From Aristolochia californica (Eukaryota > Streptophyta > Magnoliopsida > Piperales > Aristolochiaceae): a DNA stretch of 64,000 nucleotides. Within the stretch, counting starts at the first letter, position 1, and each line of letters starts with the position of its first letter. Where the stretch lies: assembly GCA_029961685.1 (NCBI GenBank), contig JARWKL010000015.1, forward strand, positions 23,281,220 to 23,345,219. Reading direction: 5' to 3'. A program made the translations under genes and the position numbers. The notes below the pieces were generated by a model that saw nothing but the letters and a program-made list of their open reading frames with translations, searched no databases and had not been told where the DNA came from. Positions 1 to 12,042 of the stretch are shown here, one piece after another.

Positions 1-1690
1 GGAAGATGAACTAACAAAGATTAAAGTAATCGAGAAAAGAAGAGTTTATGGGCAAATACTTTGGTAGTGTCAAGCTAGACAGTAAATTCTTTGCCATTGG
101 CGAAGCATCCGTGTAGAGTTTCGATACAGAGAAAGACCAAAACCATGGTCGGAATTCTCTGGCTGCTAAGGTACCCATGGGCAAAATGACGATAAAAAGG
201 AAAATTAATTGAGAGGGAGAACTCCAGCAAGGGTTGTTCGGGTAAAATGGGGAAATGAAAATCGCTCTCCTGGAATAGAGGCATGTGCCGCGTTCACAAC
301 AGTCATACAATCACGTGTGTTCCACTGATTTTGGAAGGAAACCCTTAAAGGAGCAATGAAATCTAGTGTAAGGAAGGGTTTCCCATTGCCATGCCACTGA
401 TTTGTTGCTTCAACAGTTGAATCATTTGTCAATAACGTCAAATCAAACACAAGCGGCTGTGATTGATTGCTATCACCTTCTCTTCCCACCAAGAAATTTT
501 TAGGGAGGTCAGAGGAGAAGAGCAACGAGAGGGAGAAGGGAGAGGGAGGCCAAGAGGGAGAAGAGAGTGCGAAGACGAGCGGGAGAAGAAAAAAAATTTG
601 GGAAGAAGAAACACGTCCCGATGGCTTCAAGTGGATGACTTGCAAAAATAGACGGATTTCTGATTCCATAGTTTAACCCTGGGGCGGCTTCATCCCGATT
701 ACCTACATCATGTAGATAAAACCGGCGCTGGTGCACCACTCACCACTAACGGCTTCTTTGGATGACCTAAGTAGTCGAGATGAACCACATCTCTTGATTC
801 AAATTGACAAACCCTCCCCACCCCCCCCCCCCCCCCCCCCTCCCGCTCCTTACTGTTGCATCTTAAGTCACTAAAAACATGTTAACAATCATGTTAGTAT
901 TCTTATACCACTCTTAAATTGTGAAAATCTTTGAAATGAGTTTGGTGTTTTACTCTTTATGTGTTCCAAAAGTGAACATAAAAAGAAGGGTTTTTGTTCT
1001 TCAATGTTTAAGATTAGGCTGCCATCACATCTAAACTAAAATTAAAAGTCTCATTTTTCAATTAATTCCCACATAATGAAGAGGTTTGCATAAGGATCTG
1101 ACCTAGTGTGTAATGTTTTGTCGTACAGTTAGGAGTGATTTTCTTCTCCTGTATTTGTTTTGTCCAAATTGGGTCTCTATGTCTTTTTTATCCTCAGGTT
1201 GAAGGAGAGAAGTGGAAGAAGAAGTACAAGAAAATGTATTTTATTTTATTCCACATATTGTGATAAATTTTATGTGACCAAAGTATCTAAGGGGGAGAAC
1301 AGAAGATAAAGAATTTGCATCTATGAAGAATTAATATGGTAAAATCATATAGGAGTCATATGGGAGGAAGTCTCACATAAGTGTTTCTGTTTAGAAGAGT
1401 TTTAGTCGTTTTAGTATTCTATTTATATTACAGGTATTTAATTATTTTATTTATTTTCTTTATTATGAATAGAGGTTCATTGTACTCGGTCAATAATCTA
1501 TCAATGAGTTATTTTCAAAGTTACTCTTAGAGGTGAAGCATCTGGATGCCTCTCAGGAGAATCGAGCTTGGAGTACAGTTTTTGTGTGTGTGTGTGTGTA
1601 ATATACCATAAAAAACAATCTGTTCTATCCTCCACAACTAAAGATACTAATTAATAACCAAATAATATCTCTAAATGGGAACTCCATCAG
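1..1690. other. Gene-free stretch with poly-C tract and possible LTR remnant
   Basis: I see no convincing coding region here. Open frames on the minus strand near 205-669 have no recognisable domain. A run of 20 C lies at 821-840. The part from about 1300 to 1560 resembles the copia-type LTR at 19300-19520: both run from a stretch with 'tctatttat' through 'ataaatagag'-like and 'ttcattgta' motifs to 'tcaatgag/tcaatgaa'. This suggests a degraded solo LTR. A short GT repeat lies at 1578-1600. Confidence 0.35.
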
Positions 1691-4600
1691 TCATCCTCGC
1701 CGCCTTGAATTTGAAGTCGCTCCATATTCTTCCAGCAAGCCTTCAATCGTCTTCCTAGAAGTTACTTTATTGTCGATTTCAAATGCCCTCATCTCTTCTC
1801 TGATACCTGAGAACGAGCTTGCAGCACTCTGATTATTAGCCCTTGAAGAGTCGAATAATTAAGGTTTCGCATACTAAATATTTGATCTTTTCATTTGAAC
1901 AAGTTTATGATTCAGTTGATGGAACAAAATGGCAAAAGAAAAAAAGAAAAAAACTGACCAGGCTGATTTATAATTTTGAGCGGCAGTTGGGAAGCATTTG
2001 TGTTGAAGAAATTCAGGAAATTCTTCATATGCTCAGGGGTATCGGCAGCAACCAAGATCTCCCTCTGGACAGACAGAGAAAAAATCAGTAAGGGCTGGGA
2101 AAGATAATTCCGAGTGTAGATTCAAGGGGAAAAGCTTAGAGAGCTTGGCTGGAGACCTTGAAGATCTTTTGGGTATCATAGTAACCTGAGACGATCATGA
2201 GCAGCCGAAGTTTCTCGGCTTCTGAAATTTGATCAAAAGCTAAATGAGTAATAGTTTCTTGACTTGAGAGTTGTAAAAGATCAAACGATATTAGTGCAAG
2301 TAATCATCGACGCATTTCAGGTTTCAGGAGAGAAAGAAGAAACAACTGTGTATACTTAACGCTGGAAAAGAATGACTTCTTCTGGGGCGGAAGCCTCGTG
2401 AGAGAGAAGCTCACCAACTGAAATCCCAATTGAGCTCATACCTGTGTGTGAGACTGTCAATCTGGTACCAGCTGTATCAGGCTTACCTGGTGTTAAAACA
2501 TTCGGAAAGCGTATTAGTTCCTTTCAATATTGATAAGCTAATCCATTCCTAACCCGAGCTCTAGTGTTTTACACCAGACCTGCTACTCTAGTCCACTTCT
2601 TGAAATCCTTCCGGAGGATGTCTCTTACTTTGAGCCCGGTGACATCAAACATCTTATATTTCACTGCGACAAAGTATAACTAATCACCAGAAGGAAATGC
2701 CGGAATGCCAGAAAGATCAGTTTGATCAAATCTCGTAATAAAGTAGTGTTTAGAACTGGTATGAACTTTGAACAACAATGCAAGGAAAGAAAGGGACTCA
2801 CAGATCTGATAAAGGCCATTACACCCAAAACGACCAGCTCCTTTGATCAGCAGGGTAGTCATGTACTTGTCTTTTGAAGTACATTGAGCATTCGTTAGGT
2901 TTCCTGTATCCAGAAGAATACCAGCTAGCTGCAAATAATTACAGGAAGGAATCAGAAATAAGCAAAGTTCTACTTCAAATATAAGTAGAAAATGTAAAAT
3001 TCTATAACAAGGGTCTTAAATCTCAAAACTTATTGGGTCGTAATCTATCCAGAATAACTAGTTGAAGTTAGAGTCTTTTTCCCAACGAATAACAGGATTT
3101 TCTAACCTATGGGAAATTATTTTCACAAATAGTTAGACAGGTTTTCATTAAGAGCTGCTGTAAAACAATCCAAATCTACGGTTTCTGATGAATGACCCTG
3201 AACAAGGAACAAGAAGGATCTACCAGGAGTCTGCAGAAGCCTCGACCAGCTAAAATCTCTGGTGAAGTGACTGCAAATTTTTCGGCAACTAGAGTGCAAA
3301 GAGAGCAATCCTGCACAAGTGGAAAGTAAGCCTACATTGTTTATGGACTCTCTCGCGTTAAAATTTAGGCTACCTCTCTGATCTAACTGATAATACCTCT
3401 CCCACAGTTACTGTTTCGACCCATGGATAGAAAGAATTAGCCTACAAAAAGAAAGCTCAGCCATATTACACAATTATATGCTTTCTCAAACTAGAACCAT
3501 CACAAAGAAATTACGCAGCCGGGCAGATATGACTGCTTCGAGTGGCTCAAAAGAACCTTCTTGCAATTGAAGATTTCAACCAAGACCTCCTTTAATGCCT
3601 GTATCAGGAGATTGTCTAAACTTTTATCCATGATTAGTCCATGGCAAGTAGTAAAGGAATTTTGAACAGATAGAAGTTACCTCCTGTTTTATAGGGATCT
3701 TGTGACCATTCAACAGAACTAGTTTAAGACTCCCGAAGAGATCATAGTAAGACAAATCTATCTGCTCTGCCACAACCAAGCATTGATCAGATGAAGAATT
3801 TTTTTCCGGGCTTGCTGGATCGTACTATAATGTATCTGAAGCTGGAATTCAGAAAGAAGCAGCGTACCTCATCAACAAAAACCAAGGATGATTGATCGAT
3901 ATAACTTGAATCAAGCATCCATTGGAGTTCTGCATGCATATTTAGCTCTGCTCTTTTCATGTTGAGGATCGGCACAGTGCAGAGTTCACTGCTCTTCAGC
4001 GTTTCATTCAGGTAAAAAGCATACAAGATTGTGGAAACGATCGATGATACATCTGTCAAAAAGAAAGACAGCGAGCAAGAGTTGAGTTAAACACGATTCC
4101 ACATTCACAGAGGAGCATATCAGTTGATCAAGCACCTGCAACTTCTTGTCCAAGCACAGCATGCAAAAATTTTCCAGGTACACCAGCCTTAAGATCAGTC
4201 TTTCTTGCTTGCAAATACTCGTTTAACTGTTTGATACTTTCGCACATTTCAGAAATCTCCATAACAGTAGAGCGTGTGTTGTAATATGATGCAGCTGACT
4301 GAGGAAGAGGGTAGTTCTCTAAATTTTCTTTTTTTTTACCCTTGCTTGATGTTCGATTCAAGTCCTTTCCGTGTGGCCGACTTTTTTTGGACCTGTTTGG
4401 TTCAAACTCTTTGGTTACAGACCCAGAAAGCGAATAACTAGGTTTTGTATCCTGACGACTCTCAGTGGGTCTCAACAGGAGATTTGTGTCAACACCCCCA
4501 GAAGAAAATGGGAAGGATTCTACCGTCTCCAATTTGGTTTTACTGCCTGCTAGTGACCTAAATGATTGGAGAACCAGGTCCGACGCTGATTTGTTTCCAG

Positions 4601-4850
4601 GTTTTGGTGTAACATTTTCGGGTACGTTGGGAAGAACTTCAGTGGGATCTTTCCTCCATCGAGCAGAAGAGGATCGAGACAAGTTCCAGTCGGTAATACC
4701 TCCCTGTACAATATCAGAAGCTGTTTTTTTGGAGGACTTGAATACTACTCTTTCAGCAACGCTAGAGAAACTTCCAAAATCAGATGAAGAGCGACAGACC
4801 TTCCAGCTGGGAAGACTTCCCTGAGAATCGAAGCTTGGATTCTGAGCCAT
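1691..4850 (-). CDS. Prune-like exopolyphosphatase family protein (DHH/DHHA2), 12 exons
   Basis: Coding exons, read leftward: 4136-4850, 3868-4052, 3681-3761, 3557-3598, 3397-3441, 3224-3310, 2802-2928, 2580-2663, 2361-2486, 2157-2221, 1959-2064, 1691-1806. All junctions are GT-AG and stay in frame, giving 592 residues. Residues 1-225 are Ser/Lys-rich and low in complexity. The DHH-like domain begins near residue 230 (VLGQEVADVSSIVSTILYAF). Later blocks include YPWVETVTVGE, LTNAQCTSKDKY, FDVTGLKVRDILRKDFKKW (DHHA2-like) and LRLLMIVSGYYD, near the family's C-terminal pattern. Prune proteins are phosphoesterases that hydrolyse short polyphosphates or cyclic nucleotides. In this copy the metal-binding signatures are changed: VDEI stands where VDHH is expected and LNGH where LDHR is expected. 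Activity is therefore uncertain. The family call is firm, the function is inferred. Its neighbours are unrelated. Confidence 0.88.
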
Positions 4851-5360
4851 AACAGATTCAGTCTAGGATCATTTCTTCACTCGTCTGCGTGTAATCTGCA
4901 AGCAAATAAACCAAATGTTCATCTATTAATAACCTCCTTCCCAACAAAACAAAGCATCTTAGGACTGATACTTCGTCCATGAAACTCCACTACTGAAGTC
5001 CTCATTGTGCATGCAACTGGTGATACACCTGCTTATATTCATGGAGAAAGAAAGCTGACCTGTCACAGTGGTGTTGCCGGTAGGGTGAACCAGTTCTTCA
5101 GCCGAGGACGCGGAGGATACCGATGTTCCGGGTCAGACCTCCAGGATCAGAGAAGGCAATGAATAGAAGACCGAGAGGAATGGGGGAGAAGATCTTCCTT
5201 GTTCTTGCGATTGGTGTCATCGAAGGATCCGCCTCTATGCTCCTTCTTTGGTTCCATCGCGTCTCTTGTACTAGATTTCTTGCTGCTTTCGTCAGATGCT
5301 GCCTTTGGAGGGACGCAGAACGCCCGGGAGGAAATCCCAACTGGTTTTGTATAATTATAT
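4851..5360 (-). promoter_or_regulatory. Leader of the prune-like gene with probable 5'-UTR intron
   Basis: Upstream of the ATG (4848-4850) there is a good splice acceptor, ttgcttgcag, ending at 4896. The 5' UTR is therefore probably interrupted. A matching donor may be gacag/gtcagc near 5061. I see no clear TATA box, so the start of transcription is not placed. Confidence 0.35.
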
Positions 5361-5817
5361 AACTGTAACCAATTTTATACCGTGTAGGTGAGATTTCTTG
5401 TTTATCCTTTTGTTCCTTATAAGAGTATGTTTGTGGGCTTCGAGAATTGAGATCGTCTGTAGTTTAAATCTGCCTTGTAAATGATGTCCGATTACATATC
5501 CAGGGTTCTCTGGCCTTTTTTCCCTCTTTCTCTATTTTTCTCATGCCTTCCTCTATTTTTCCATCTTTCCCTTTGCCTCTCCTTCGTCCTTTCCTTCTTC
5601 CTTCCTCTCCCCCTACAGCTTCAGATGTTCGCCCCCACCGCCATCTGTTAGATATTTGTGCTTATGAGATACAATAGAAAATTGAGAGAGAAGTCTGGAT
5701 ATTTTGATACTTATGACAGAGGTCAATCACGAATAAAAAGGATTGCATCTTTGACTAATTTGAGTGAGTTCTTAGTAACGATATACGGAGTCATGGGGTT
5801 GGATGGAGATACTCACA
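5361..5817. other. Spacer, nothing recognised
   Basis: This is AT-rich to mixed sequence with a CT-rich patch at 5515-5625. I recognise no gene or RNA. The open frame at 5658-5897 runs into the adjacent repeat and looks accidental. Confidence 0.4.
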
Positions 5818-6930
5818 AATATTTATATTTTATATTTTATTTCAATAAATTAAAGATAATGAAATGTGTTCTAAAGAAAATGATTTTTGAAAACTAAAAA
5901 AATTAGTAATTATTTTTAAATTATAAAATGTCTTAAATGATAATAAAAGGTGTTAAATAGGTAAGAGAAATATTTTTTGACTAAATAATATTCTTATTTT
6001 ATATTTTATTATTATAAATATTAGGTAATAAAATGAGTACCGATAAATTAGATTTTTAAACTCTAAAATATTTTTTAAATTAATTAATATTTTAATTCGA
6101 TAATAGAAGGTGTTAAATAGGTAAGAGTAAGATTTTTAATTAATTCATATACTTATTTTATATATTATTATTTTAAATATAAGGTAATAAAACATGTACT
6201 AATAAATAAGATGTTTAAACTCTAAAAAAATTCAAATAATGTTTTTAGTTAAAAAAATTTAAATTCATAATAAAAGGTTCTAAATAGGTAAGAGTGAGAT
6301 TTTTTAATTAATTAATAGACGATTTTTATATTTTTTATTATAAAAAAAGAAGGTAGAAAATTTGTACCAACAAATAAGAATTTTTAAAATTATTTAAAAA
6401 AAATATTATATTAAATTAAATAATATCTTAATTTAAAATAATTACATTAATAAATTAAGATATTAATAAGTTATTAAGTAAAATAAGGTATTAATTATTT
6501 TTAAAAAATATTTTTTTATATTAAATTGAAGGTATTGAAATGAAATATGTAAAAAATTTTAAACCAGAAATTACTATTTTAAAATATTTTTTAAGTACAA
6601 AATAACTTAAATCAATCATGAAAATAAAACACCTAGAGGCTTATGTGGCACTTGATGATGTGTCAAATGACACATCATCCTACTTGGAGGATGCCATGGC
6701 TTACCGATGATGTATTGGTTGATGCGGTGTATGATTCTTTGGGTGCTAGTGTGGCATGATGACGTATTACCACGTAAATGGTCATAACTTATGCATCATC
6801 TTTGACTGTACACAAATGCAATTCATCGGTCAAATTTTGGTATTTATGTAATTATGTTCAAAAGTTGGTTATTAATGTTATTATTTTAAAAAAAAAAGGT
6901 AATATCCTAAAATTCCCTTAAAATAATAAC
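5818..6930. repeat. AT-rich transposon-like element with internal tandem units
   Basis: The motif 'ggtgttaaataggtaagag' or a near copy occurs near 5949, 6109 and 6276, giving units of about 160-167 bp. Each unit is followed by 'ggtaataaaa...gtacc(a/g)a'. The same motifs occur in the same order in the element at 25563-27043. Both also end in a segment with several 'gatgatgtg(g)ca' motifs (here 6650-6760, there 26840-26960). They look like members of one non-autonomous DNA transposon family. This copy shows only one arm, so it is probably truncated on the left. No coding capacity is seen. Confidence 0.6.
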
Positions 6931-6946
6931 CCCATGCTTTAGAATA

Positions 6947-7040
6947 GCTTTCATGGCCAGTTCGACTCCTTTTAACTACCTATATAAGCCATGTGGCTTT
7001 CATGGCCAGGTCAGCTCCTTTCACCATCTATATAAACCCT
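6947..7040 (+). promoter_or_regulatory. Tandemly duplicated core promoter with two TATA boxes
   Basis: The segment 'ctttcatggccag(g)tc...ctcctttnanca(t)ctatataa' occurs twice in a row, starting near 6949 and 6997. Each copy carries a TATA box: tatataa at 6981-6987 and tatataaa at 7029-7036. The second TATA lies about 70 bp before the ATG of the monooxygenase remnant at 7104, a normal distance in plants. The duplication is direct sequence evidence; promoter activity is inferred. Confidence 0.6.
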
Positions 7041-7103
7041 TCCTTGTTCCTCTTCTTCAGCCTTCTGTTATACCTCTACAACTTCTCAGCGTACAGGCGC
7101 GCC

Positions 7104-7262
7104 ATGGTTTCAGACACAAGCCAATGCAGATCTGTCTGCGTCATCGGTGGAGGACCGTCCGGGCTGGTAAGCGCCAGGGAGCTGAAGAGGGAAGATCATT
7201 CAGTAGTGCTGTTTGAGCAGAGAAGCGACGTCTGAGGACAGTGGATATCCGCACTAGTAGGA
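7104..7262 (+). pseudogene. Truncated flavin-containing monooxygenase (FMO) first exon with a stop codon
   Basis: The reading frame from the ATG at 7104 encodes an FAD-binding Rossmann start. It has VCVIGGGPSGLVSARELKRE at about residues 11-30 with the GxGxxG motif, then SVVLFEQRSDV. Plant FMOs continue with a GG-W motif, but here the next codon is TGA followed by GGA CAG TGG. A single G-to-T change would explain the stop. After the tryptophan the resemblance fades, and no FMO-identifying motif or NADP site follows. This is a dead 5' fragment of an FMO that lies behind an apparently intact promoter. An independent short protein of 44 residues is possible but unlikely. Confidence 0.75.
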
Positions 7263-8280
7263 AGTAGTATTTTGGGGAATGTCACAGGCAACTATTGCAA
7301 TTTCAGCAATCACCTATAACAGAAAGTTTGGTACCTTTGGATATTCTGCTCTACAGTGCTCTGATAAATGCTTCCCTGTGATGAATAATAACACGTGGTG
7401 AACTTTTCCTTACTCGGAAAGACAAACTCTCACACACATACAATGCCCATAAGTTATTCAAGTATTTCTTCAAGATATTATCTTCAAACCTGTCACAAAC
7501 CCTAGGTTGGCTGTCAAGTATCTCGTCGGAGCTTTTACTATGTTGTTGTTCATGCTAGATGTCAAGACTGTGCTGCTACCGGTACCGTGATTTGTTTCTG
7601 TCGTCAAGCCCAGAAACCATTGATGTTGAATCATTGAACTCGATGAATCTGTTGCTGTAACTCCTTACATCTGCTGCTATCAAACAATCGAAAGCTCGCC
7701 TGATACCTCACTATAGTCATATACAAAAAGGTTGTTGCTGCCTATGATTGCAATAACAGGCAATAAGAGGAGGCGCACCAGCATTAGAGGGAGATGAATA
7801 GGTTCCCAGACGTCTTCATCCTCGGTATCGCTTCTCTAATAGTGCTTCTTTCAAGTATCAGGAGATGAGTTTTATATGTGGCATGATAATGTTGCAGACT
7901 TGAAATTGGTTAAAGCCTACGTGTTATGCGTACAGTCTCTTTTATATTGAATAGTCAAACAAGCAACGAGGAACTAAACCGACGTGGCTATTTCTAGCTT
8001 TCCAAGGTCCAAATAAGGGGTATTAGTTTATACATTGACCCTTTATGAAAGCATTAGGGATCTAAGTAGGAACTGTTACACTTGAAGGTCTCTAAATGTG
8101 TGGATAAGATAGGGTAGGGGGGCCTTTGGGTTTACAGAATATAGGTATCTGTCTTTGGATTGACTAGTCACTTCGAAGTACCCTACAAAAATAAGTCACA
8201 TCGAAGCCAGAATATGGTTCTTCCTTTTGTCTGCTGTGGTCCAAGAAAGTATTGTTTAGGTCATTTCTTCCAGTTCAGGG
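7263..8280. other. Spacer, nothing recognised
   Basis: I found no continuation of the monooxygenase and no other domain here. Stop codons occur in all frames at short intervals. No strong repeat is visible. Confidence 0.4.
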
Positions 8281-8282
8281 CA

Positions 8283-8340
8283 AAGCTTCAAGACTGCTCG
8301 ATCCTTAGGAGAAGCTTCAGTACTGCTCGATCCTTATTGT
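8283..8340. repeat. Two tandem 29-bp units
   Basis: The unit 'aagcttcaagactgctcgat...' at 8283-8311 is repeated at 8312-8340 with a few changes ('aagcttcagtactgctcgat...'). The repeat is short and its origin is unknown. Confidence 0.7.
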
Positions 8341-9290
8341 GATTAGGAGCAGGATTTTTCTCCTGAATCACCTGAACCTAAATCTTTCTCATTCTAAACG
8401 CAGCAGCAGAAAGAAAAGAAACCCAGAAGAATGCTGCTGAAGAAAGTGCAGTGGCTAGAAAGTAACAGAATCCACTTTCATCGTATCATCTTCCTTCCGC
8501 CATTAAAGAAAGACTTCGACAATAATCTATACGAGAATACCCATTGTTGCAGACATCGTTTTGACCCTTTTTTGAGTTGCAAGCATCTCCCAGAGGAACT
8601 GCTGACTCCCATCCTGATTGGCCCAACATTCCCTCCCTCTGTTCAATCCATGGATGGATTCCAGAGAGAAAGCTGAAGGCCGCACGTCTCCCCAAGAAGA
8701 AGCTAAATTGCCTCACTGTGTTCCCACATGCTCTTCCTGTTTGAATACAAAGGTTCTCCAATCTTTTTCTCTTGGGAAGATGCGCTATTCCTGCCTGCCC
8801 ACTTTGAACCCAGAAAAGAAGAGATGGGGAAGATTTTATTTTAGAATCCTGCTGTGTCTGTGAGTGGGATTACACATCCACAGAGATTAAACAAATCAAA
8901 AGCAAACCATAAAGAGCCACTTCTAGAAAAGCATTTGCAGAATGAAGATTAATAAAAACACCCGCTTGGGGAGTTTAAACCGACTTCATTTTGAGCCAGA
9001 AAGCATTCTTGTCCCAGCGTCTGTCGTCACTGACCTCGTTTTTATTGAATATAATCATACGTTTTTTGTGCTTTAATGGGTATTTAAAGAACCTGTGAGT
9101 GCCCATCCCTTTGGGAAAGATTCCTGGCCGTAGTGGTGGAAGTGAAAATTTGTCCTGTCTGATGTCCCACCCACGGCCAAACATCCCCTGTGCCACATGC
9201 TTTTTTACCTGCTCCATTTTAAAATACTCTTAGAGAATTATCACTAATGGGTCTTTCTTTAAAAATAATTTAAAATATAATCCTCTTTTT
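8341..9290. other. Spacer with unassigned open frames
   Basis: Open frames exist at 8431-8676 (+) and 8975-9217 (-, 80 residues, basic). Neither shows a domain I recognise or a clear gene context. They are not called as genes. Confidence 0.35.
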
Positions 9291-9296
9291 AAGTAT

Positions 9297-9440
9297 AAAT
9301 TTGGATCCCTTAAAAAAATAAAAATTTGACTATTTTATTACAAAAAATAGTTAATAAAAATACAATAATGATCGAATTCTCTTTTTACTAACTATTTTTT
9401 GAAATAATAATAATCAAATTCTTCGCCCGGATCCGACTTA
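9297..9440. repeat. Degenerate MITE related to the Tourist-like element at 14.4 kb
   Basis: The core 'aatttgact...attac...aatagttaataaaaat...ctaactattttttgaaataataataatcaaatt' closely matches the core of the element at 14413-14605. The ends ('ggatccct' and 'ccggatccg') do not form the same terminal repeats. It is probably a decayed relative. Confidence 0.5.
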
Positions 9441-10383
9441 AACCCCGACTTTTGCAATAAAATGTGATCAATCCAAGAGGTAGGTGAGAGGTGAGAGCTT
9501 GTCTTTTTCATGAGATCTTAGCAGTGTGGTGAGACTATAAGTTGGAGTCAACAATGTTACATTGTTTCTCTCTTTCTTTCACCAAAAGGCATACAAACAA
9601 ACATAGTCTCTTCTCCACTATCACATAAAATAATGCTACTAAAACTACACTTTACATCACAAAAGTCCTTCCCGTGCACCACATGCCATGACCAGCCAAT
9701 GGCTGGGATTCCCTCCCCCCATCCATCGTCCACCATCCACCCCTGCTCAGAGTCTACTGTGGGCCCACTTTTCTATAAAAACCAAGGAGATGTCTTTCAT
9801 GTAAAAAGAAGAAGAAAAAGCAGTGGAATGAAACCAAATAAAGTGAGAGAAAAAGCAAACCCACTATGGCAAAAAAGCTGAAATTCTAATCAACCCAGAA
9901 AAAAAAATATCAATTTCGGAGGCCCAAAGTCACCTTTTATTGAATCATAAGCGTTTGGTAACCATAATCATTCACCTCCACCCCCTGCGTACAATTACCA
10001 AAAAACCCCAACCAAGAAGGCTTGCGCTGTCTAAGGGTAGTTTCGTTATTTTAAAGCCGTGCATCGCGGCGCCGTAACGTCGAGGCATAGAAAGCACGCT
10101 AGCAGCGTCCACCGTCTGCGGGGCCAACTCACCTGACGCCACCCTGACCTTAATTGGTTCACCTGTGAAGGAGACCATCAATGGCGCGCGTCTGGTCCCA
10201 CCACCGTCATTTGGTGTGACGGAAGAGTGACTCGATCGCGGCCGTAGAAGGGAGGGGACGAGATGAGAGAGGCAGAACATGAAGGAAAGAGACGTGCATC
10301 GTTAGCTTCCCAAGGGGGAGTGAGTGTACGAACTTCAGTCGCCACTTTAGAATCATTTGCCTCTGAAGGAGCCCACATGCAAA

Positions 10384-10428
<45 letters not shown>

Positions 10429-12005
10429 AAGGGATTAAAACTTGGGCGAGCTCGTCCTCTTCCCCCGAGTCTGTCCTTTCGATCCCCAGATGCAAAAGCT
10501 GCAAACAAAAATTCCCTCCATTGGAGGCAAACCAACAAAAGAATATGCAAAAGCCGGGAGATGCTCCCCTTCTTTCTATCTACCTCATCTGCTCCTCCCT
10601 GCCCTTCCATCAATCTTATCACAGACTTTACAGATTACATACATTAGATAAGAAATTAAATCAGAAACAGATTAAACAGGTTTTGTTTTCTCATGTTATC
10701 AAATCTATCATCTCTAGAGTGGAGGTGATTATTCACTCACTTCAACCCTTGATGCTCGTTTCTGAGATCATTTGATATCTTGGATTAAACTAAGAACTAA
10801 TAACTTCGTTTAAGAGATGAATATACAGACTGATATGGCTGAAGCAAGAAATCATTTAAGCGTTTTTTTTTTCTCCAGATTATGATGGTAAAGAGCGACT
10901 GGTAACTAAAGGGGCTGGATATGGCTACATGAAGAAGTGAGATTACAAAGAGGAAATCATATGGGAAAACAAAGGCTTGTTCAGTCCTAGGGTTGTTGAG
11001 TAAAACGTCCAGGAAGAAGAAGATGATCGTAGAAAAAGAATCCTTCCTTTGGTGTGGATGAGTTCTGGTTTTCAGATGAACACATGGGTGGACAACGAGA
11101 GGGGAAAACGGAAAGTTAACGAAGTATTTGTTTGGAAGCAGATTATGAATATGAGAAAAGCACTAGCAGGATCCACTTCTTTCTCAAAACATTCTTACAA
11201 TGTTCTGCGTGATTGTTATCCGCAGAAGTCTATGGCCGTAACCTCCATGTCTCTAAATGGATGAGAAGAATATGGAAAGAACCAAAGCAACCTTTCCTCT
11301 GAGTGAAGTAAGAAGAAAAATTGCTGGATAGAAGCCAGTGAATGTGCGCTTATGAAAAACGTGGGGATCTGCTGGATGTTGTTAGAGGAAGGCGGGATTA
11401 TGAAGGAAAGGGAGGACGGAAACTGTTTAGAGGATAACTTACATAACTATCTGCACTGAGTTGTGCAACCAAAAGTACAAGGATTTGGGTTTTAGAAGGA
11501 ATTCAAAGCACGAGTGGTATATTATTACCTCGTGTTCTATAATCTATATAGAAAACGGTACTACTTTGACTGAGAAAAGAGGAGGAAATCATGAACAGAA
11601 TCGTCATCGGCAACGATCTTTCGAGCTCAGCCATCAAGGAAAAACAGCAAAAAAATCTCTTTTATTCTGTATCTTCTGAGGCTACTGTACAAAGAAGAAA
11701 GAAACGATCGATAAAGACTGGAAAACATTGAGAGAGAAAACCTTTAAACCTCTAAACATTTTTTCAAGAACGGAGAAGATAGAGAAAAATATAATTAATT
11801 CGGTGATTCTAATGGGTTTCTTCTAATCTTGAAAACAATAAGAAAAATGGTAGCACTTGCTGATCTACACAACGTAAAAGGAGATGGATATTTAGATCTG
11901 CATAGGAGAGAAAACGTACATTAAGTACATGATTGCATAATAGAAACAGAAAATGAAAAAGAAAAACAGAAAATCAAAGAAAAGCATGGAGAGAGAGTGA
12001 GAGAG

Positions 12006-12035
<30 letters not shown>
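9441..12035. other. Gene-free region downstream of MIR160, with a GA microsatellite
   Basis: A (GA)n tract lies at about 10387-10424. The open frames that cross it (near 10178-10775, both strands) encode only Arg-Glu or Ser-Leu runs plus unrelated tails. No domain is recognised. Because MIR160 is transcribed leftward from about 12290, part of this region (just left of 12035) may be the 3' portion of its primary transcript. Confidence 0.4.

Positions 12036-12039
<4 letters not shown>
12001..12039. repeat. (GA)n microsatellite at the base of the MIR160 hairpin
   Basis: The GA repeat ends a few bases from the miR160* segment. In the transcript it is a (UC)n run directly 3' of the hairpin. Confidence 0.8.

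Positions 12040-12042
<3 letters not shown>

Noticed and set aside
205..669. Minus-strand open frame of 154 codons
   Set aside because: Low-complexity Ser/Pro/Leu centre, no recognised domain, no promoter or splice evidence.
10178..10775. Open frames of up to 170 codons through a GA repeat
   Set aside because: Length comes from Arg-Glu or Ser-Leu runs encoded by the microsatellite; no domain or splice context.
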